A stretch of 64,000 bases of DNA. Origin: Paractinoplanes deccanensis (GTDB taxonomy: Bacteria > Actinomycetota > Actinomycetes > Mycobacteriales > Micromonosporaceae). Where the stretch lies: NCBI RefSeq assembly GCF_016862115.1, contig NZ_BOMI01000128.1, forward strand, positions 1 to 64,000, given 5' to 3'. The translations under genes were made by a program, and so were the position numbers. Shown here piece by piece: positions 28,566 to 37,724 of the stretch. Numbering within the stretch: the stretch's first letter is position 1; every line of letters begins with the position of its first letter. Below the pieces are notes generated by a model. That model searched no databases. It saw only the letters and a list, made by a program, of their open reading frames with translations, and was not told where the DNA came from.

Positions 28566-29735
28566 ATGGATGCCGGCTTGAAGCGCGAGATCGAGGCCAA
28601 GGTCTACGCGGGTGAGAGGCTCAGCCGAGCCGACGGCGTGGCGCTCTACGAGAGCGACGACCTCGCCTGGCTCGGGCGTCTCGCCCACCACAAGCGCACC
28701 GAGCTCAACGGCGACCGGGTGATGTTCAACGTCAACCGGCACCTCAACCTGACCAACGTGTGCTCCGCCAGCTGCGCCTACTGCTCCTTCCAGCGCAAGC
28801 CCGGCGAGAAGGACGCCTACACGATGCGCATCGACGAGGCCGTCGCCAAGGCCAAGGAGATGGAGGACGAGCAGCTCACCGAGCTGCACATCGTCAACGG
28901 CCTGCATCCGAGCCTGCCGTGGCGCTACTACCCCAAGGTGCTGCGCGAGCTCAAGGCGGCGCTGCCCGGCGTGAAGCTCAAGTGCTTCACCGCCACCGAG
29001 GTGCAGTGGTTCGAAAAGATCAGTGGCCTCTCGGCCGACGAGATCCTCGACGAGCTGATGGACGCCGGGCTCGAGTCGCTGACCGGCGGTGGCGCCGAGA
29101 TCTTCGACTGGGAGGTCCGGCAGCACATCGTCGACCACGACACCCACTGGGAGGACTGGTCGCGCATCCACCGCGTCGCCCACGCCAAGGGCATGAAGAC
29201 CCCGGCCACGATGCTGTACGGGCACATCGAGGAGCCGCGGCACCGCGTCGACCACGTGATGCGCCTGCGCGAGCTCCAGGACGAGACGGGCGGGTTCGCG
29301 GTCTTCATCCCGCTGCGCTACCAGCACGACTTCGTCGACTCGCAGGACGGCAAGATCCGCAACCGGCTCCAGGAGCGCACGACCATGGCCGCGCCGGCCG
29401 AGTCGCTCAAGACGTTCGCCGTCTCCCGGCTGATGTTCGACAACGTTCCGCACGTGAAGAGCTTCTGGGTCATGCACGGCCTGTCGGTGGCCCAGCTCTC
29501 GCTCAACTTCGGCGCCGACGACCTCGACGGCTCGGTCGTCGAATACAAGATCACCCACGATGCCGACTCGTACGGGACGCCGCACACGATGCACCGCGAC
29601 GACCTGCTCGAGCTCATCTGGGACGCGGGTTTCCAGCCGGTCGAGCGCGACACCCGCTACCAGGTGGTCCGCGAGTACGACAAGGCTCCGTCGCTCGCGA
29701 GCCGTCGCGCCGAGCCGCAGAAGGTCTGGGCATAG
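28566..29735 (+). CDS. mqnE: aminofutalosine synthase MqnE (radical SAM)
   Basis: 389 residues. The radical SAM cluster motif is CSASCAYC (Cys66, Cys70, Cys73), preceded by NVNRHLNLTNVC. Other family marks are IVNGLHPSLPW, GGGAEIFDWEVR and LMFDNVPHVKSFW. It joins 3-(1-carboxyvinyloxy)benzoate (the MqnA product) with a SAM-derived adenosyl radical to make 6-amino-6-deoxyfutalosine. ATG with GAGGGG 5 nt upstream. It corresponds to SCO4494 of Streptomyces coelicolor. Two small membrane protein genes follow. Confidence 0.96.
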   Translation: MDAGLKREIEAKVYAGERLSRADGVALYESDDLAWLGRLAHHKRTELNGDRVMFNVNRHLNLTNVCSASCAYCSFQRKPGEKDAYTMRIDEAVAKAKEMEDEQLTELHIVNGLHPSLPWRYYPKVLRELKAALPGVKLKCFTATEVQWFEKISGLSADEILDELMDAGLESLTGGGAEIFDWEVRQHIVDHDTHWEDWSRIHRVAHAKGMKTPATMLYGHIEEPRHRVDHVMRLRELQDETGGFAVFIPLRYQHDFVDSQDGKIRNRLQERTTMAAPAESLKTFAVSRLMFDNVPHVKSFWVMHGLSVAQLSLNFGADDLDGSVVEYKITHDADSYGTPHTMHRDDLLELIWDAGFQPVERDTRYQVVREYDKAPSLASRRAEPQKVWA

Positions 29736-29759
29736 CGAGCGCGTACCCTGCTTGGTGTC

Positions 29760-30194
29760 ATGTCCGATACGAAGAGTGCCCGCCGCCCGCGCCGCGACCC
29801 GAGCGGACGCCTGGCCACGATCGGTGACCTCATCGGCACCGCGATGGCCGGGCTGGTTACCGGCGCCGTCGTCCTGTTGCTGCTCGAGGCAGTGCTGTCG
29901 CTGACGCACGTCTCCGAGTTCGGCAACACGAGCGGCTGGCTCGCCGTGATCCTGCCGGTGTGGCTCTTCGTCGAGGAGTTCCGCGCCGAGGGCTTCGGCG
30001 CGGCGCGCGTCGTGGTGGCGCTGCTGGCGATCGGCTTCGGCGTCGCCGCAGGCATGACGCTGGCCGGCTTCGCGTCGTCGCAGTTCGCGTTCCCCACGCT
30101 GGTCAGCGGGCTGCTCGGGGCGTTCGGCGCCACGGTTGTCTACTGCCTGATCTGGTTCTACGGCCTGCGGTGGCTCGACCACCGCGTGGGCTAG
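29760..30194 (+). CDS. small four-helix membrane protein, function unknown
   Basis: 144 residues. A basic N-tail (TKSARRPRRDPSGR) precedes about four membrane helices (~22-45, 55-72, 80-100 and 108-130). Starts 24 nt after mqnE; TACCCT at 29744-29749 lies 10 nt upstream and may be a -10 box. No family recognised. The N-in topology follows from the positive tail. Confidence 0.78.
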   Translation: MSDTKSARRPRRDPSGRLATIGDLIGTAMAGLVTGAVVLLLLEAVLSLTHVSEFGNTSGWLAVILPVWLFVEEFRAEGFGAARVVVALLAIGFGVAAGMTLAGFASSQFAFPTLVSGLLGAFGATVVYCLIWFYGLRWLDHRVG

Positions 30195-30205
30195 GGAGAG
30201 AAGAG

Positions 30206-30550
30206 ATGAATCCCGCCGTCAAGTACTCGCTGGGCCGCCTCGGCTTGTTCGTGGTCGTGTTCGCGGTGCTTCTGCCGATCCCGTTGAACTTCCTGGTCAG
30301 GGCGATGGTGGCGCTGGTGGTCTCGGCCGTCGCGTCGTACTTCCTGCTCGCCACGTGGCGCAACCAGATGAACGAGCAGCTCGTCGGCGCGGCCTCACGG
30401 CGTACGGCCGAAAAGGAACGTCTGCGCGCCGCCCTGGCCGGCGACGAGGAGGCGGCCGCCGCGGGTGACCGCGCCGCGGAGCCGAAGGCGGACGACCCAG
30501 CGGAAGAGAAAGCAGTCGCCGAGGGCGAGCCCAAGGGCGCCGAGAAGTAA
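30206..30550 (+). CDS. DUF4229 membrane protein
   Basis: 114 residues. Two membrane helices (~10-30 and ~32-50) are followed by a charged cytoplasmic tail rich in Ala, Glu and Lys. The compact N-terminus SLGRLGLFVVVFAVLLP and the WRNQMNEQL segment match DUF4229 proteins found next to menaquinone genes in actinobacteria. GGGAGAGAAG precedes the ATG. Probably co-transcribed with the gene 11 nt upstream. Function unknown. Confidence 0.82.
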   Translation: MNPAVKYSLGRLGLFVVVFAVLLPIPLNFLVRAMVALVVSAVASYFLLATWRNQMNEQLVGAASRRTAEKERLRAALAGDEEAAAAGDRAAEPKADDPAEEKAVAEGEPKGAEK

Positions 30551-30586
30551 CAGCCACCCGATCCACGCTGGAGGGCTCCGACGCCC

Positions 30587-30608
30587 GTCGGCCATCCACC
30601 CGGCCGAC
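30587..30608 (+). promoter_or_regulatory. hairpin in the leader of the ABC importer
   Basis: GTCGGCC (30587-30593) and GGCCGAC (30602-30608) pair across 8 nt, ending 2 nt before the GGAGGAA ribosome site of the binding-protein gene. It could control translation initiation or be a weak terminator; it is too small to be a cobalamin riboswitch. Confidence 0.3.
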
Positions 30609-30620
30609 CGGAGGAACCCC

Positions 30621-31547
30621 ATGAAACGCATGCTCACCGCCGCCCTGACGGCCATCGCCCTGCTGCTCGCCGGCGGCTGCGGCGGCAACGACAGCCGGGA
30701 CGAGAGCGCTCCCTCGCCCGGCGGGTCCGCCGCCTATCCCGTCACGGTCGGTGACCTGACCCTCGGCGCCCGTCCCGAAAAGATCGTCTCGCTCACGCCG
30801 ACGGCCACCGAGATGCTCTTCGCGATCGGCGCCGGCCCACAGGTGACCGCTGTCGACGACCAGTCGACCTATCCGGCCGACGCGCCGCGGACCGACCTCT
30901 CCGGCATCAAGCCCAGCGCCGAGGCCATCGCCGCGAAAGACCCGGACCTGGTCGTCCTCTCCGACGACATCGACAAGATCGTGTCGCAGCTCGAGACGCT
31001 GAAGATCCCGGTCTACCTGACGCCGGCGGCGAAGAGCCTGGACCAGACGTACGAGCAGATCGAACAGCTCGGCACCCTGACCGGCCACCGATCCGAGGCG
31101 AGCGCGCTGACCGACCGGATGGCCACCGACATCAAGAAGATCGTCGACGGTGTGCCGCGGCGGTCGAAGCCGCTGAGCTACTACTACGAGCTCGACCCGA
31201 CCCTCTACACCGTGACCTCGAAGACCTTCGTGGGCTCGGTGTTCTCGCTCTTCGGCATGACCAACGTGGCCGACGCCGCCGACCCGGACGGCACCAAGGG
31301 CGGCTATCCCCAGCTCTCCCAGGAGGCGCTGGTCAAGTCCAACCCGGACACGATCTTCCTGGCCGACAGCAAGTGCTGCGCGCAGTCGCCGGCCACGGTC
31401 GCCAAGCGCGCCGGCTGGAGCACCGTCACGGCGGTGCGGACCGGTCAGATCTACGCGCTCGACGACGACATCGCCTCCCGGTGGGGCCCGCGCACCGTCG
31501 ACCTGGCGCGCTCCGTCGCGGACGCGGTGGCCAAGGTTCCCGCGTGA
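30621..31547 (+). CDS. BtuF/FepB-type substrate-binding lipoprotein
   Basis: 308 residues. A lipoprotein signal ending LLAGGC (acylated Cys near 20) precedes a periplasmic-binding-protein-III fold: KIVSLTPTATEMLFAIGAG, the DLVVLS segment, a long central helix and the C-terminal TGQIYALDDD. Such proteins feed FecCD permeases with cobalamin, haem or siderophore iron. The opening VSLTPTATEMLFAIG resembles BtuF more than siderophore binders, but no ligand can be fixed. The Cys pair in DSKCCAQSP is unusual. GGAGGAA gives a strong start. The permease gene overlaps its stop. Confidence 0.88.
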   Translation: MKRMLTAALTAIALLLAGGCGGNDSRDESAPSPGGSAAYPVTVGDLTLGARPEKIVSLTPTATEMLFAIGAGPQVTAVDDQSTYPADAPRTDLSGIKPSAEAIAAKDPDLVVLSDDIDKIVSQLETLKIPVYLTPAAKSLDQTYEQIEQLGTLTGHRSEASALTDRMATDIKKIVDGVPRRSKPLSYYYELDPTLYTVTSKTFVGSVFSLFGMTNVADAADPDGTKGGYPQLSQEALVKSNPDTIFLADSKCCAQSPATVAKRAGWSTVTAVRTGQIYALDDDIASRWGPRTVDLARSVADAVAKVPA

Positions 31548-32608
31548 CGATGCGGCCCCGCCCGGCCGGCCTTCGGGTCGGCTGGCTGGCCGGAGGCGTT
31601 CTCGCCGTCGTGGTGGCGCTGATCGCCGGGCTGGCCGTCGGCTCGGTGTCCCTCCCGCCCGGCGGGGTCGCACTCGAACTGCTCAACCTTCTTCCCGGCG
31701 TACGGCTGCACAGTGGTCTCAGCGAGCGCGAGGTGGCGATCCTCACCGAGCTCCGGCTGCCCCGCGTGGTGCTCGGCCTGCTGGTGGGCGGCATGCTCGC
31801 CCTCGCCGGGGCCGCGTACCAGGGCGTCTTTCGCAACCCGCTCGCCGACCCGCACCTGCTCGGCGTCGCGGCCGGGGCCGGGCTCGGGGTCACCGCCGTG
31901 ATCTCGCTGCGCGCGGGCGCACCGGGCGGCGATGCCACCGCCAAACTGCCGCTCGGCGTACCCATGGCGGCTTTTGCCGGTGCCCTGCTGGCGGTCGCCC
32001 TGACGTGGCTGCTGGGCGCGTCCGGCGGTCGTGACCGTACGCCCTCGACCTTGATCCTGTCGGGTGTGGCGGTGTCGTCGTTCCTCGCCGCCGGGCAGAC
32101 CTACCTCCTCCAGCAGAACGTGGAAACGCTGCGTGAGGTCTATTCGTGGCTGCTCGGGCGCCTCGCCACCGCCGGCTGGCACGACGTGTTACTCGTGCTC
32201 CCTTACGCGGTGGTGACCGGCGCGATCGTCCTGTCCCAGCGGCGTGAGCTCGACGTGCTCACGGTGGGCGACGAGGAGGCGAGCGCGCTCGGCCTGCACC
32301 CGCAGCGGTCCCGCTACCTGCTGATCGTGGCAGCCTCGCTCGGCACCGCCGCGGCGGTCTCGGTCTCCGGCTTGATCGGCTTCGTCGGCATCATCGTCCC
32401 GCACACGATGCGGCTGCTCGCCGGCCCCAGCTACCGCTCGATCCTGCCGCTGTCGGTGCTGTTCGGCGGCGCTTTCCTGGCTCTGGCCGACCTGCTGGGC
32501 CGCGTCGCCGGCGGCCAGGCGGAGATCCCGATCGGGGTGGTGACGGCCTTCTTCGGGGCGCCGTTCTTCATCGTCGTGCTCCGCACCAGCCGCCGGGTGG
32601 CGGCATGA
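31544..32608 (+). CDS. FecCD/BtuC-type ABC permease
   Basis: 354 residues with about ten membrane helices, the normal size for FecCD. RLPRVVLGLLVGGMLALAGAAYQGVFRNPLADPHLLGVAAGAG is the family core (key parts RLPR, GAAYQ, NPLADP), and GLIGFVGIIVPH precedes the ATPase-contact loop. GTG start overlaps the binding-protein stop (GTGA); codon 216 is TTA. The ATPase gene overlaps its stop by 4 nt. Confidence 0.94.
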   Translation: MTMRPRPAGLRVGWLAGGVLAVVVALIAGLAVGSVSLPPGGVALELLNLLPGVRLHSGLSEREVAILTELRLPRVVLGLLVGGMLALAGAAYQGVFRNPLADPHLLGVAAGAGLGVTAVISLRAGAPGGDATAKLPLGVPMAAFAGALLAVALTWLLGASGGRDRTPSTLILSGVAVSSFLAAGQTYLLQQNVETLREVYSWLLGRLATAGWHDVLLVLPYAVVTGAIVLSQRRELDVLTVGDEEASALGLHPQRSRYLLIVAASLGTAAAVSVSGLIGFVGIIVPHTMRLLAGPSYRSILPLSVLFGGAFLALADLLGRVAGGQAEIPIGVVTAFFGAPFFIVVLRTSRRVAA

Positions 32609-33375
32609 CGGCCATCCGGGTCGAGGGTCTGCGGGTCAGCCTCGGCGGCACGCTCATCGTCGACGGCGTCGACCTCGACGTGGAACGCGGCGAATGGGTG
32701 ACCGTGATCGGGCCCAACGGCGCCGGCAAGTCCACGGTGCTGCGGGCCATCGGCGGCCTGCTCCAGCACACCGGCACGATCGAGCTGAACGGCAGCCGGA
32801 TCGACCGGTTGCCCCGGCGCGAACGCGCGAAGACGATCGCCACGGTCGCCCAGTCGCCCGTCGTACCGCCGGGCATGCGGGTTTTCGATTACGTGCTGCT
32901 GGGGCGTACCCCCTATGTCCCGCCCCTGGGTCGTGAGTCGGCTAACGACCTCGTCGTCGTCGAGGAAGTGCTGCGTGAGCTCGACCTGATCCGCTTCGCC
33001 GACCGGCGCCTCGACACCCTGTCCGGCGGCGAACGGCAGCGCGCCTACCTCGCCCGCGCGCTCGCCCAGGGCGCCGGCATCCTGCTGCTCGACGAGCCGA
33101 CCAGCGCGCTCGACATCGGCCACCAGCAGGAGGTCCTCGAACTCGTCGACCGGCTGCGCGCCGAACGCGCCCTCACCGTGCTGGCGACGATGCACGACCT
33201 GACCACGGCGGGCGAATATGCCGACCGCATGGTGCTGCTGGCCGCGGGCCACGTGGTGGCGGCGGGCACGGCACGCGAGGTGCTGACGGAGGAGCACCTG
33301 GCCATGCATTACCGCGTGCGCGTCCGCGTCATCGAGGGCGAACACGGCCCCCTCGTGGTCCCGGTGCGAGGCTGA
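32605..33375 (+). CDS. BtuD/FecE-type ABC ATPase
   Basis: 256 residues, complete. Walker A GPNGAGKS, signature LSGGERQRAYLARAL, Walker B ILLLDEPTSALD and switch His in ATMHDL. It powers the importer formed with the two preceding genes. ATG overlaps the permease stop. No iron or cobalamin regulatory box is visible upstream of the operon. Followed by a 790-bp gene-free tract. Confidence 0.95.
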   Translation: MTAIRVEGLRVSLGGTLIVDGVDLDVERGEWVTVIGPNGAGKSTVLRAIGGLLQHTGTIELNGSRIDRLPRRERAKTIATVAQSPVVPPGMRVFDYVLLGRTPYVPPLGRESANDLVVVEEVLRELDLIRFADRRLDTLSGGERQRAYLARALAQGAGILLLDEPTSALDIGHQQEVLELVDRLRAERALTVLATMHDLTTAGEYADRMVLLAAGHVVAAGTAREVLTEEHLAMHYRVRVRVIEGEHGPLVVPVRG

Positions 33376-34165
33376 GCCTCCGCCAGCACCGCAAACCCCG
33401 CCCTCCCAAGGGGGCCCCCGTCCTCTCCAAGTCTGGCGCAAAACGCAAGGACGCGCGGAGCCGCTGTGGATAACCGGTGGCCCTGTGGAAAACCCCGAAC
33501 CGGGAGGAGCGGCCGTGAGAGGGAGCGGGTTGGGCGTGGGCCTCGGAGCTGCGGGATCGGGAGCGGCGGCTTGGAAGTGCCTGCCTGGGCGCGGCGAAGG
33601 CTCCGCAAGCGAGGCCGTGGCGGGCGCGGGCCGGAGGGCGACGGGTTGGGGGATGCGGCCGTGGCAGGCGCGGGCAGGAGGGCGACGGGTTGGGGGATGC
33701 GGCCGTGACGGGCGCGGGGGTAGAAGGCCGACGGGCTAGGGGATGCGGCGTGAAGGGGCGGGAGCAGGAGGGCGACGGGTTAGGGAGGTACGGCGTGAGG
33801 GGGGCGGGGTAGGAGGGCGACGGGTTAGGGAGGTGCGGCCATCGCGGGCCTGGGCAGACGCGACCGGCGAGGAAAGTGCGGCCGCAGCGGGCAGGAGAGC
33901 GACGGGTTCGGCGCAGGAGGGGCTCGGGAGTCGGGGGAGGCCCGGAAGGGCGCGCTCAGGTCGGGCGAGGGCGAGGGACCGCCGGCTCGGGGAGGGGCGG
34001 CCGACAAGCGCGGGATCGGAGGTCCAGCTTGGGCGGGCGGGAAGCGCGCGGACAGGGCTGGCCGGGAAGCGCGACCTCACAAACGCGGGCTGGAGCGCGA
34101 CCAAGAGGTGAGGTCCCGGGGTGGCGCGCAGCACGGGAAGCGCCGGGCGCGGAACCGCTAGCCGG
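33376..34165. other. gene-free GC-rich tract with minisatellite
   Basis: About 790 bp between an ABC operon and a VOC gene, both ending into it. Open frames exist on both strands, but all consist of Arg/Gly/Ala repeats without a ribosome site or family likeness. The middle is a degenerate tandem repeat (33637-33919); purine-rich runs such as GGGGGGCGGGG could form unusual DNA structures. I see no promoter, terminator or RNA gene. Confidence 0.7.
33637..33919 (+). repeat. 44/45-bp tandem minisatellite
   Basis: Units opening GGCGACGGGTT start at 33637, 33681, 33726, 33771 and 33816 (44, 45, 45, 45 bp), with a further degenerate unit from 33898 after an 82-bp spacing. All share a purine-rich close such as GGGCGGGAGCAGGAG. 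Divergence increases along the array. Confidence 0.88.
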
Positions 34166-34915
34166 CTAACGGTTGCCGGCCAGGATGGCGAACAGGCCGC
34201 CCTGGGGGTCGCTGAGGACCGCGTAGCGGCCGATCGACACGGAACGTGGGGGCTGGATGATGTGGCCGCCCAGGGCGAGGACGTGTTCGGTGGCCAGGTC
34301 GGTGTCGTGTGCGGCGAAGTAGACCATCCAATGGGGACCCACGTCGTCGGGCCAGATGTGCGGGAGCATCGGCTGGATGCCGCAGACCGGTGTCTCGTGC
34401 ACCTTGGCGACGATGTAGGGCGCGCCGTCCATCTGGCTGACGCGGTATCGCCAGCCGAAGACTGCCTGGTAGAACGCCATCGCGCCGTCCAGGTCGCGGG
34501 TGTTCAGCTCGTTCCAGGTGAGCGCGCCGGGCACGTCGAAGAGCTCGGCGCCGCGCATCGCCCAGGGCTGCCAGACGCTGAACGGGGCGCCGCCCGGGTC
34601 GAGGAACGCCGCCATCCGGCCCTGGTCGGCCACGTCGAACGGGGGCACCAGGACCTTGCCGCCGGTGGCCGCCACCCGGGCGGCCACCGCGTCCGCGTCG
34701 TCGGTGCCGATGTAGGTGCTCCAGGCTGTGGGCTGGCCGGCGCCGTAGAGGGGGCCGGCGCCGGCGACCGGCAGCCCGTTCCGCAGGAATGTGATGTATT
34801 CGCCGGAAACCTCTGCGGTCCACCCGAAAAGGTCGGTGTAGAACCTCTCCGCGCCGGCCAGGTCGGCGGTTCCGAGATCGACCCAGGCCGGCGTGCCGGG
34901 CGTCGATGCGGTCAT
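34166..34915 (-). CDS. two-domain VOC (glyoxalase-like) protein
   Basis: 249 residues in two homologous halves: WVDLGTADLAGAERFYTDLFGW (1st) and WNELNTRDLDGAMAFYQAVFGW (2nd). Each ends in a strand such as FLDPGGAPFSVWQ or LSDPQGGLFAIL. This is the PF00903 family that includes hydroxylase-like and antibiotic-modifying members; metal ligands are incomplete, so it may bind rather than transform its ligand. ATG start. It reads toward the minisatellite and is divergent from nothing (HelD follows in the same direction upstream). Confidence 0.85.
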   Translation of the reverse strand: MTASTPGTPAWVDLGTADLAGAERFYTDLFGWTAEVSGEYITFLRNGLPVAGAGPLYGAGQPTAWSTYIGTDDADAVAARVAATGGKVLVPPFDVADQGRMAAFLDPGGAPFSVWQPWAMRGAELFDVPGALTWNELNTRDLDGAMAFYQAVFGWRYRVSQMDGAPYIVAKVHETPVCGIQPMLPHIWPDDVGPHWMVYFAAHDTDLATEHVLALGGHIIQPPRSVSIGRYAVLSDPQGGLFAILAGNR

Positions 34916-34975
34916 CGCCGCATCATCACACCGCGTTCCTCAACACAGCCTTAAGTGTCGGAGTTCTGCGTTTTT

Positions 34976-36976
34976 TCAGGTCAGCGCGGCGGGCAGCGGT
35001 TTCGCGTGCACCACGGAGAGCCGGGAGACGGCGCGGGTGAGCACGACGTACAGCCGGTTGAGGCCCTTCGGCTCGGCGTCGACGATGTCCGACGGCTCGT
35101 GGACGACCACGTGGTCATACTCCAGGCCCTTGACCACCGTCGCCGGCACCACCGTGACGCGCGCCTCGGAGTCGACGTCGTCGGGCGTCGCGTTCTCGAT
35201 GCCGGCGGCCGCGAGGTGGCCACGGAGGCGTTGCACCGCGGTGTCCGCCGCGATCAGGGCGACCGAGCCCTCGTGCGCCAGGGCCGCCGTCACCTCGGCG
35301 AGTGTCTCGGCGTCCAGGTCGGACGGCGCCGCGACCGGCACGATCGCGAGGTCGCCGTCGCGGCGCAGCGACACCGCCTCGGGCACGTCGACGCCCAGGG
35401 CCGGCAGCAGGCGGTTGGCCAGCTCGACCACGGCGGCCGGCACCCGGAAGCCGACGGTCAGCGGCACCACGCTCGCCTCCGGCTTGCCCAGGTGGCTCAG
35501 CGTCTCGCCCCATGCGGCGGCGGCCCACGGCGCCGTGCCCTGTGCCAGGTCGCCGAGCACCGTGATGGAGCCGTGCTCGCTGCGCCGGGCGATGGCCCGC
35601 GCCTGCATGGGGGAGAGGTCCTGCGCCTCGTCGATCACCACGTGGCCGAAGCTCGCCGTGCGCTCCATCAGCCCGGCCGCCTCGTCGATCAGCACCAGGT
35701 CGGCGGCGCTGAACTTCGCGGCCTTCACGGTCCGCGGCGGCTTCGCCCAGCGGATCGCCTCCTGCTCCTCGGCGGTGAGCAGGTCGCCCGCCACGAACGG
35801 GTCGGTCAGCACCTCGGCCACCAGCGCCTCCGGCGTCACCGCGGGCCACGCCTTCTCGAGGAACTCGGTCACCGGCGCGACCTTGGCCATCTTGCGCAGC
35901 CAGCCCTCGGTCGGCGAGTTGCCGGTGCGGTATTCCGACTGCCGCTGGAGCAGGCCCACCACCCGGGCGCGGACCCGCTCGCGACCCACCGCGTAGGGCA
36001 GTCCCTCGCGCCGGGCCTCGTCGACGATGCGGCGCAGCGGTTCGGCGTCGATGCGCCAGCGGTACGAGCCGTCGGACACCATGATCGGGTCGGTGGGCTT
36101 GGTGAGCCGCGCCCACAGGGCCTTGCGCAGCACGTCGGCCATGCGTACGTCGTTCTTGACCAGTGCCGCGGCGGGGCTGTCGTCCGCTCGTACCGGCACG
36201 CGCCCCACCAGCTCGTCCACCGTGGACTGCTGCACCTCGATCTCGCCGAGCGCCGGGAGGACCGCCGAGATGTACGACAGGAAGGCCGTGTTGGGGCCGA
36301 CGATGAGCACGCCCGAGCGGCGCAGCCGTTCGCGGTGCAGATAGAGCAGGTAGGCGGCCCGGTGCAGGCCGACCGCCGTCTTGCCCGTGCCCGGGGCGCC
36401 CTGCACGCAGATCGAGTCGGCGAGGTCGGCGCGGACAAGCTCGTCCTGTTCGGGCTGGATGGTCGCCACGATGTCGCGCATCGGGCCGACACGCGGCCGT
36501 TCGATCTCGGCGGTCAGGATGCGGCTCTTGGTGCCCAGCTCCTCGCCGCGGTCGAGGTGCTCGTCCTCGAAGCTGGTCAGCTCGCCTTTCACGAAGCCGA
36601 ACCGCCGGCGGACGCTCACCCCCTGGGGGTCGCGCACGCTGGCCCGGTAGAACGAGCGGGACAGCGGGGCGCGCCAGTCGAGCACCATCGGCTCGCCGGC
36701 GTCGTCGGTGACGTGCCGGCGGCCCACGTGGTACGCCGACTCGTCGATGTCGAGCCGCCCGAAGAAGAGCGGCGTCGTGGGGTCGTCCGCGAGTTCCTTG
36801 ACCCGGCGGGCCATGTGCCGGCCGAGCTGTTCCGCGGTGTACGCGTCGCCGGCCACCTTGTCGCCGGTCGAGAACAGGGCCTCGGCCCGTCCTCGCATCC
36901 GGGCGAGCGCGGCGCGCGACTCGGTGAGGTGGTGACGTTCGGCTGCTAGTTCGGTGTCCAGGTCGAATGCGGGCAC
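34976..36976 (-). CDS. helD: HelD-like RNA polymerase-recycling helicase
   Basis: 666 residues. The N-terminal coil (ELAAERHHLTESRAALARMRGRAEAL) enters the RNA polymerase secondary channel in known HelD structures. Walker A GAPGTGKT is near 192-199; an insertion rich in Arg/Leu follows; the DEAQ box is VVIDEAQD, with LGDLAQGT after it; and motif VI reads LYVVLTRA. HelD pulls stalled RNA polymerase off DNA and in actinobacteria can protect against rifamycins. GTG start with GAGGATGA 3 nt upstream. No rifamycin-associated inverted repeat is visible in the 158-bp divergent promoter region. Confidence 0.88.
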   Translation of the reverse strand: MPAFDLDTELAAERHHLTESRAALARMRGRAEALFSTGDKVAGDAYTAEQLGRHMARRVKELADDPTTPLFFGRLDIDESAYHVGRRHVTDDAGEPMVLDWRAPLSRSFYRASVRDPQGVSVRRRFGFVKGELTSFEDEHLDRGEELGTKSRILTAEIERPRVGPMRDIVATIQPEQDELVRADLADSICVQGAPGTGKTAVGLHRAAYLLYLHRERLRRSGVLIVGPNTAFLSYISAVLPALGEIEVQQSTVDELVGRVPVRADDSPAAALVKNDVRMADVLRKALWARLTKPTDPIMVSDGSYRWRIDAEPLRRIVDEARREGLPYAVGRERVRARVVGLLQRQSEYRTGNSPTEGWLRKMAKVAPVTEFLEKAWPAVTPEALVAEVLTDPFVAGDLLTAEEQEAIRWAKPPRTVKAAKFSAADLVLIDEAAGLMERTASFGHVVIDEAQDLSPMQARAIARRSEHGSITVLGDLAQGTAPWAAAAWGETLSHLGKPEASVVPLTVGFRVPAAVVELANRLLPALGVDVPEAVSLRRDGDLAIVPVAAPSDLDAETLAEVTAALAHEGSVALIAADTAVQRLRGHLAAAGIENATPDDVDSEARVTVVPATVVKGLEYDHVVVHEPSDIVDAEPKGLNRLYVVLTRAVSRLSVVHAKPLPAALT

Positions 36977-37134
36977 GGCTCATCCTCAGGCAGGGTGTTC
37001 CCGGCTGCTCGCGTATCCGGCGGGAGGCCGCCGGCGCGGGGGGACGTCCGCTGCGGTGCATGCTCACCACGGCCGTCGAGCGGCCCTCCACACTACGCGC
37101 AACCGTCCGGCCACTCCACCGAATAATGGGGGCC

Positions 37135-37716
37135 ATGACGGACGGGCAGAGCAGGCGGATCTCCGAACCCCAGGTCATGCGGGCGCTGGCCCACCCGGCC
37201 CGCATCGAGATCATGGAGTATCTGAACAACACCGGCGCCGCGATCACCGCGACCGAGTGCGCCGAGCTGGTCGGTCTCTCGCCCAGCGCCACCAGCTACC
37301 ACCTGCGCGAGCTGGCGAAATACAAGCTGGTCGAGCAGGCGCCGAGCCGCGGGGACGGCCGCGAGCGGGTGTGGCGCAGCACCAGCACCGGGCTGCGCAT
37401 CGACACCGAGGGCGGGGAGCCGGAGGCTGTCGCGGCGGCCGCCGCCCTGGTCGACGTCTTCCTCGACCGGGACGTGCGCCGGGCCCGCGAGTGGGTGCGG
37501 CGGCAGCCGAACGAGCCCGAGCCGTGGCGTGACGCGGGCGGGATGTCCAGCCTGGAGCTGCTGCTCACCGCGGACGAGCTGAAGGAGCTCACCGCCAAGG
37601 TCAACGCGCTGACGGAGCCGTACCGGTTGCGGGATCGGCAGGAGACCGCGCCGCCCACCGCCCGCCGGGTGCACTTCAACTACGTCGTCTTCCCGACCGA
37701 GGAGGGCCAGCCGTAG
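37135..37716 (+). CDS. ArsR-type winged-helix regulator
   Basis: 193 residues. An N-terminal winged helix (VMRALAHPARIEIMEYL and CAELVGLSPSATSYHLRELAKYKLV, with RERVWR in the wing) precedes a ~100-residue helical domain that probably dimerises and binds a ligand. ATG with GGGGG just upstream; an in-frame ATG at 37126 is an alternative. The MFS exporter gene starts 33 nt after its stop, behind an inverted repeat, so this protein probably represses that exporter (inference). Divergent from helD. Confidence 0.87.
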   Translation: MTDGQSRRISEPQVMRALAHPARIEIMEYLNNTGAAITATECAELVGLSPSATSYHLRELAKYKLVEQAPSRGDGRERVWRSTSTGLRIDTEGGEPEAVAAAAALVDVFLDRDVRRAREWVRRQPNEPEPWRDAGGMSSLELLLTADELKELTAKVNALTEPYRLRDRQETAPPTARRVHFNYVVFPTEEGQP

Positions 37717-37724
37717 CGATCAAG

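Noticed and set aside
30551..30620. Cobalamin riboswitch before the BtuF-like importer
   Set aside because: The leader is only ~70 nt and lacks the B12 box; just a small hairpin is present.
33637..33919. Protein-coding gene in the 45-bp repeat array
   Set aside because: Frames exist on both strands but encode only Arg/Gly-rich repeats, without ribosome site, start signal or known family.
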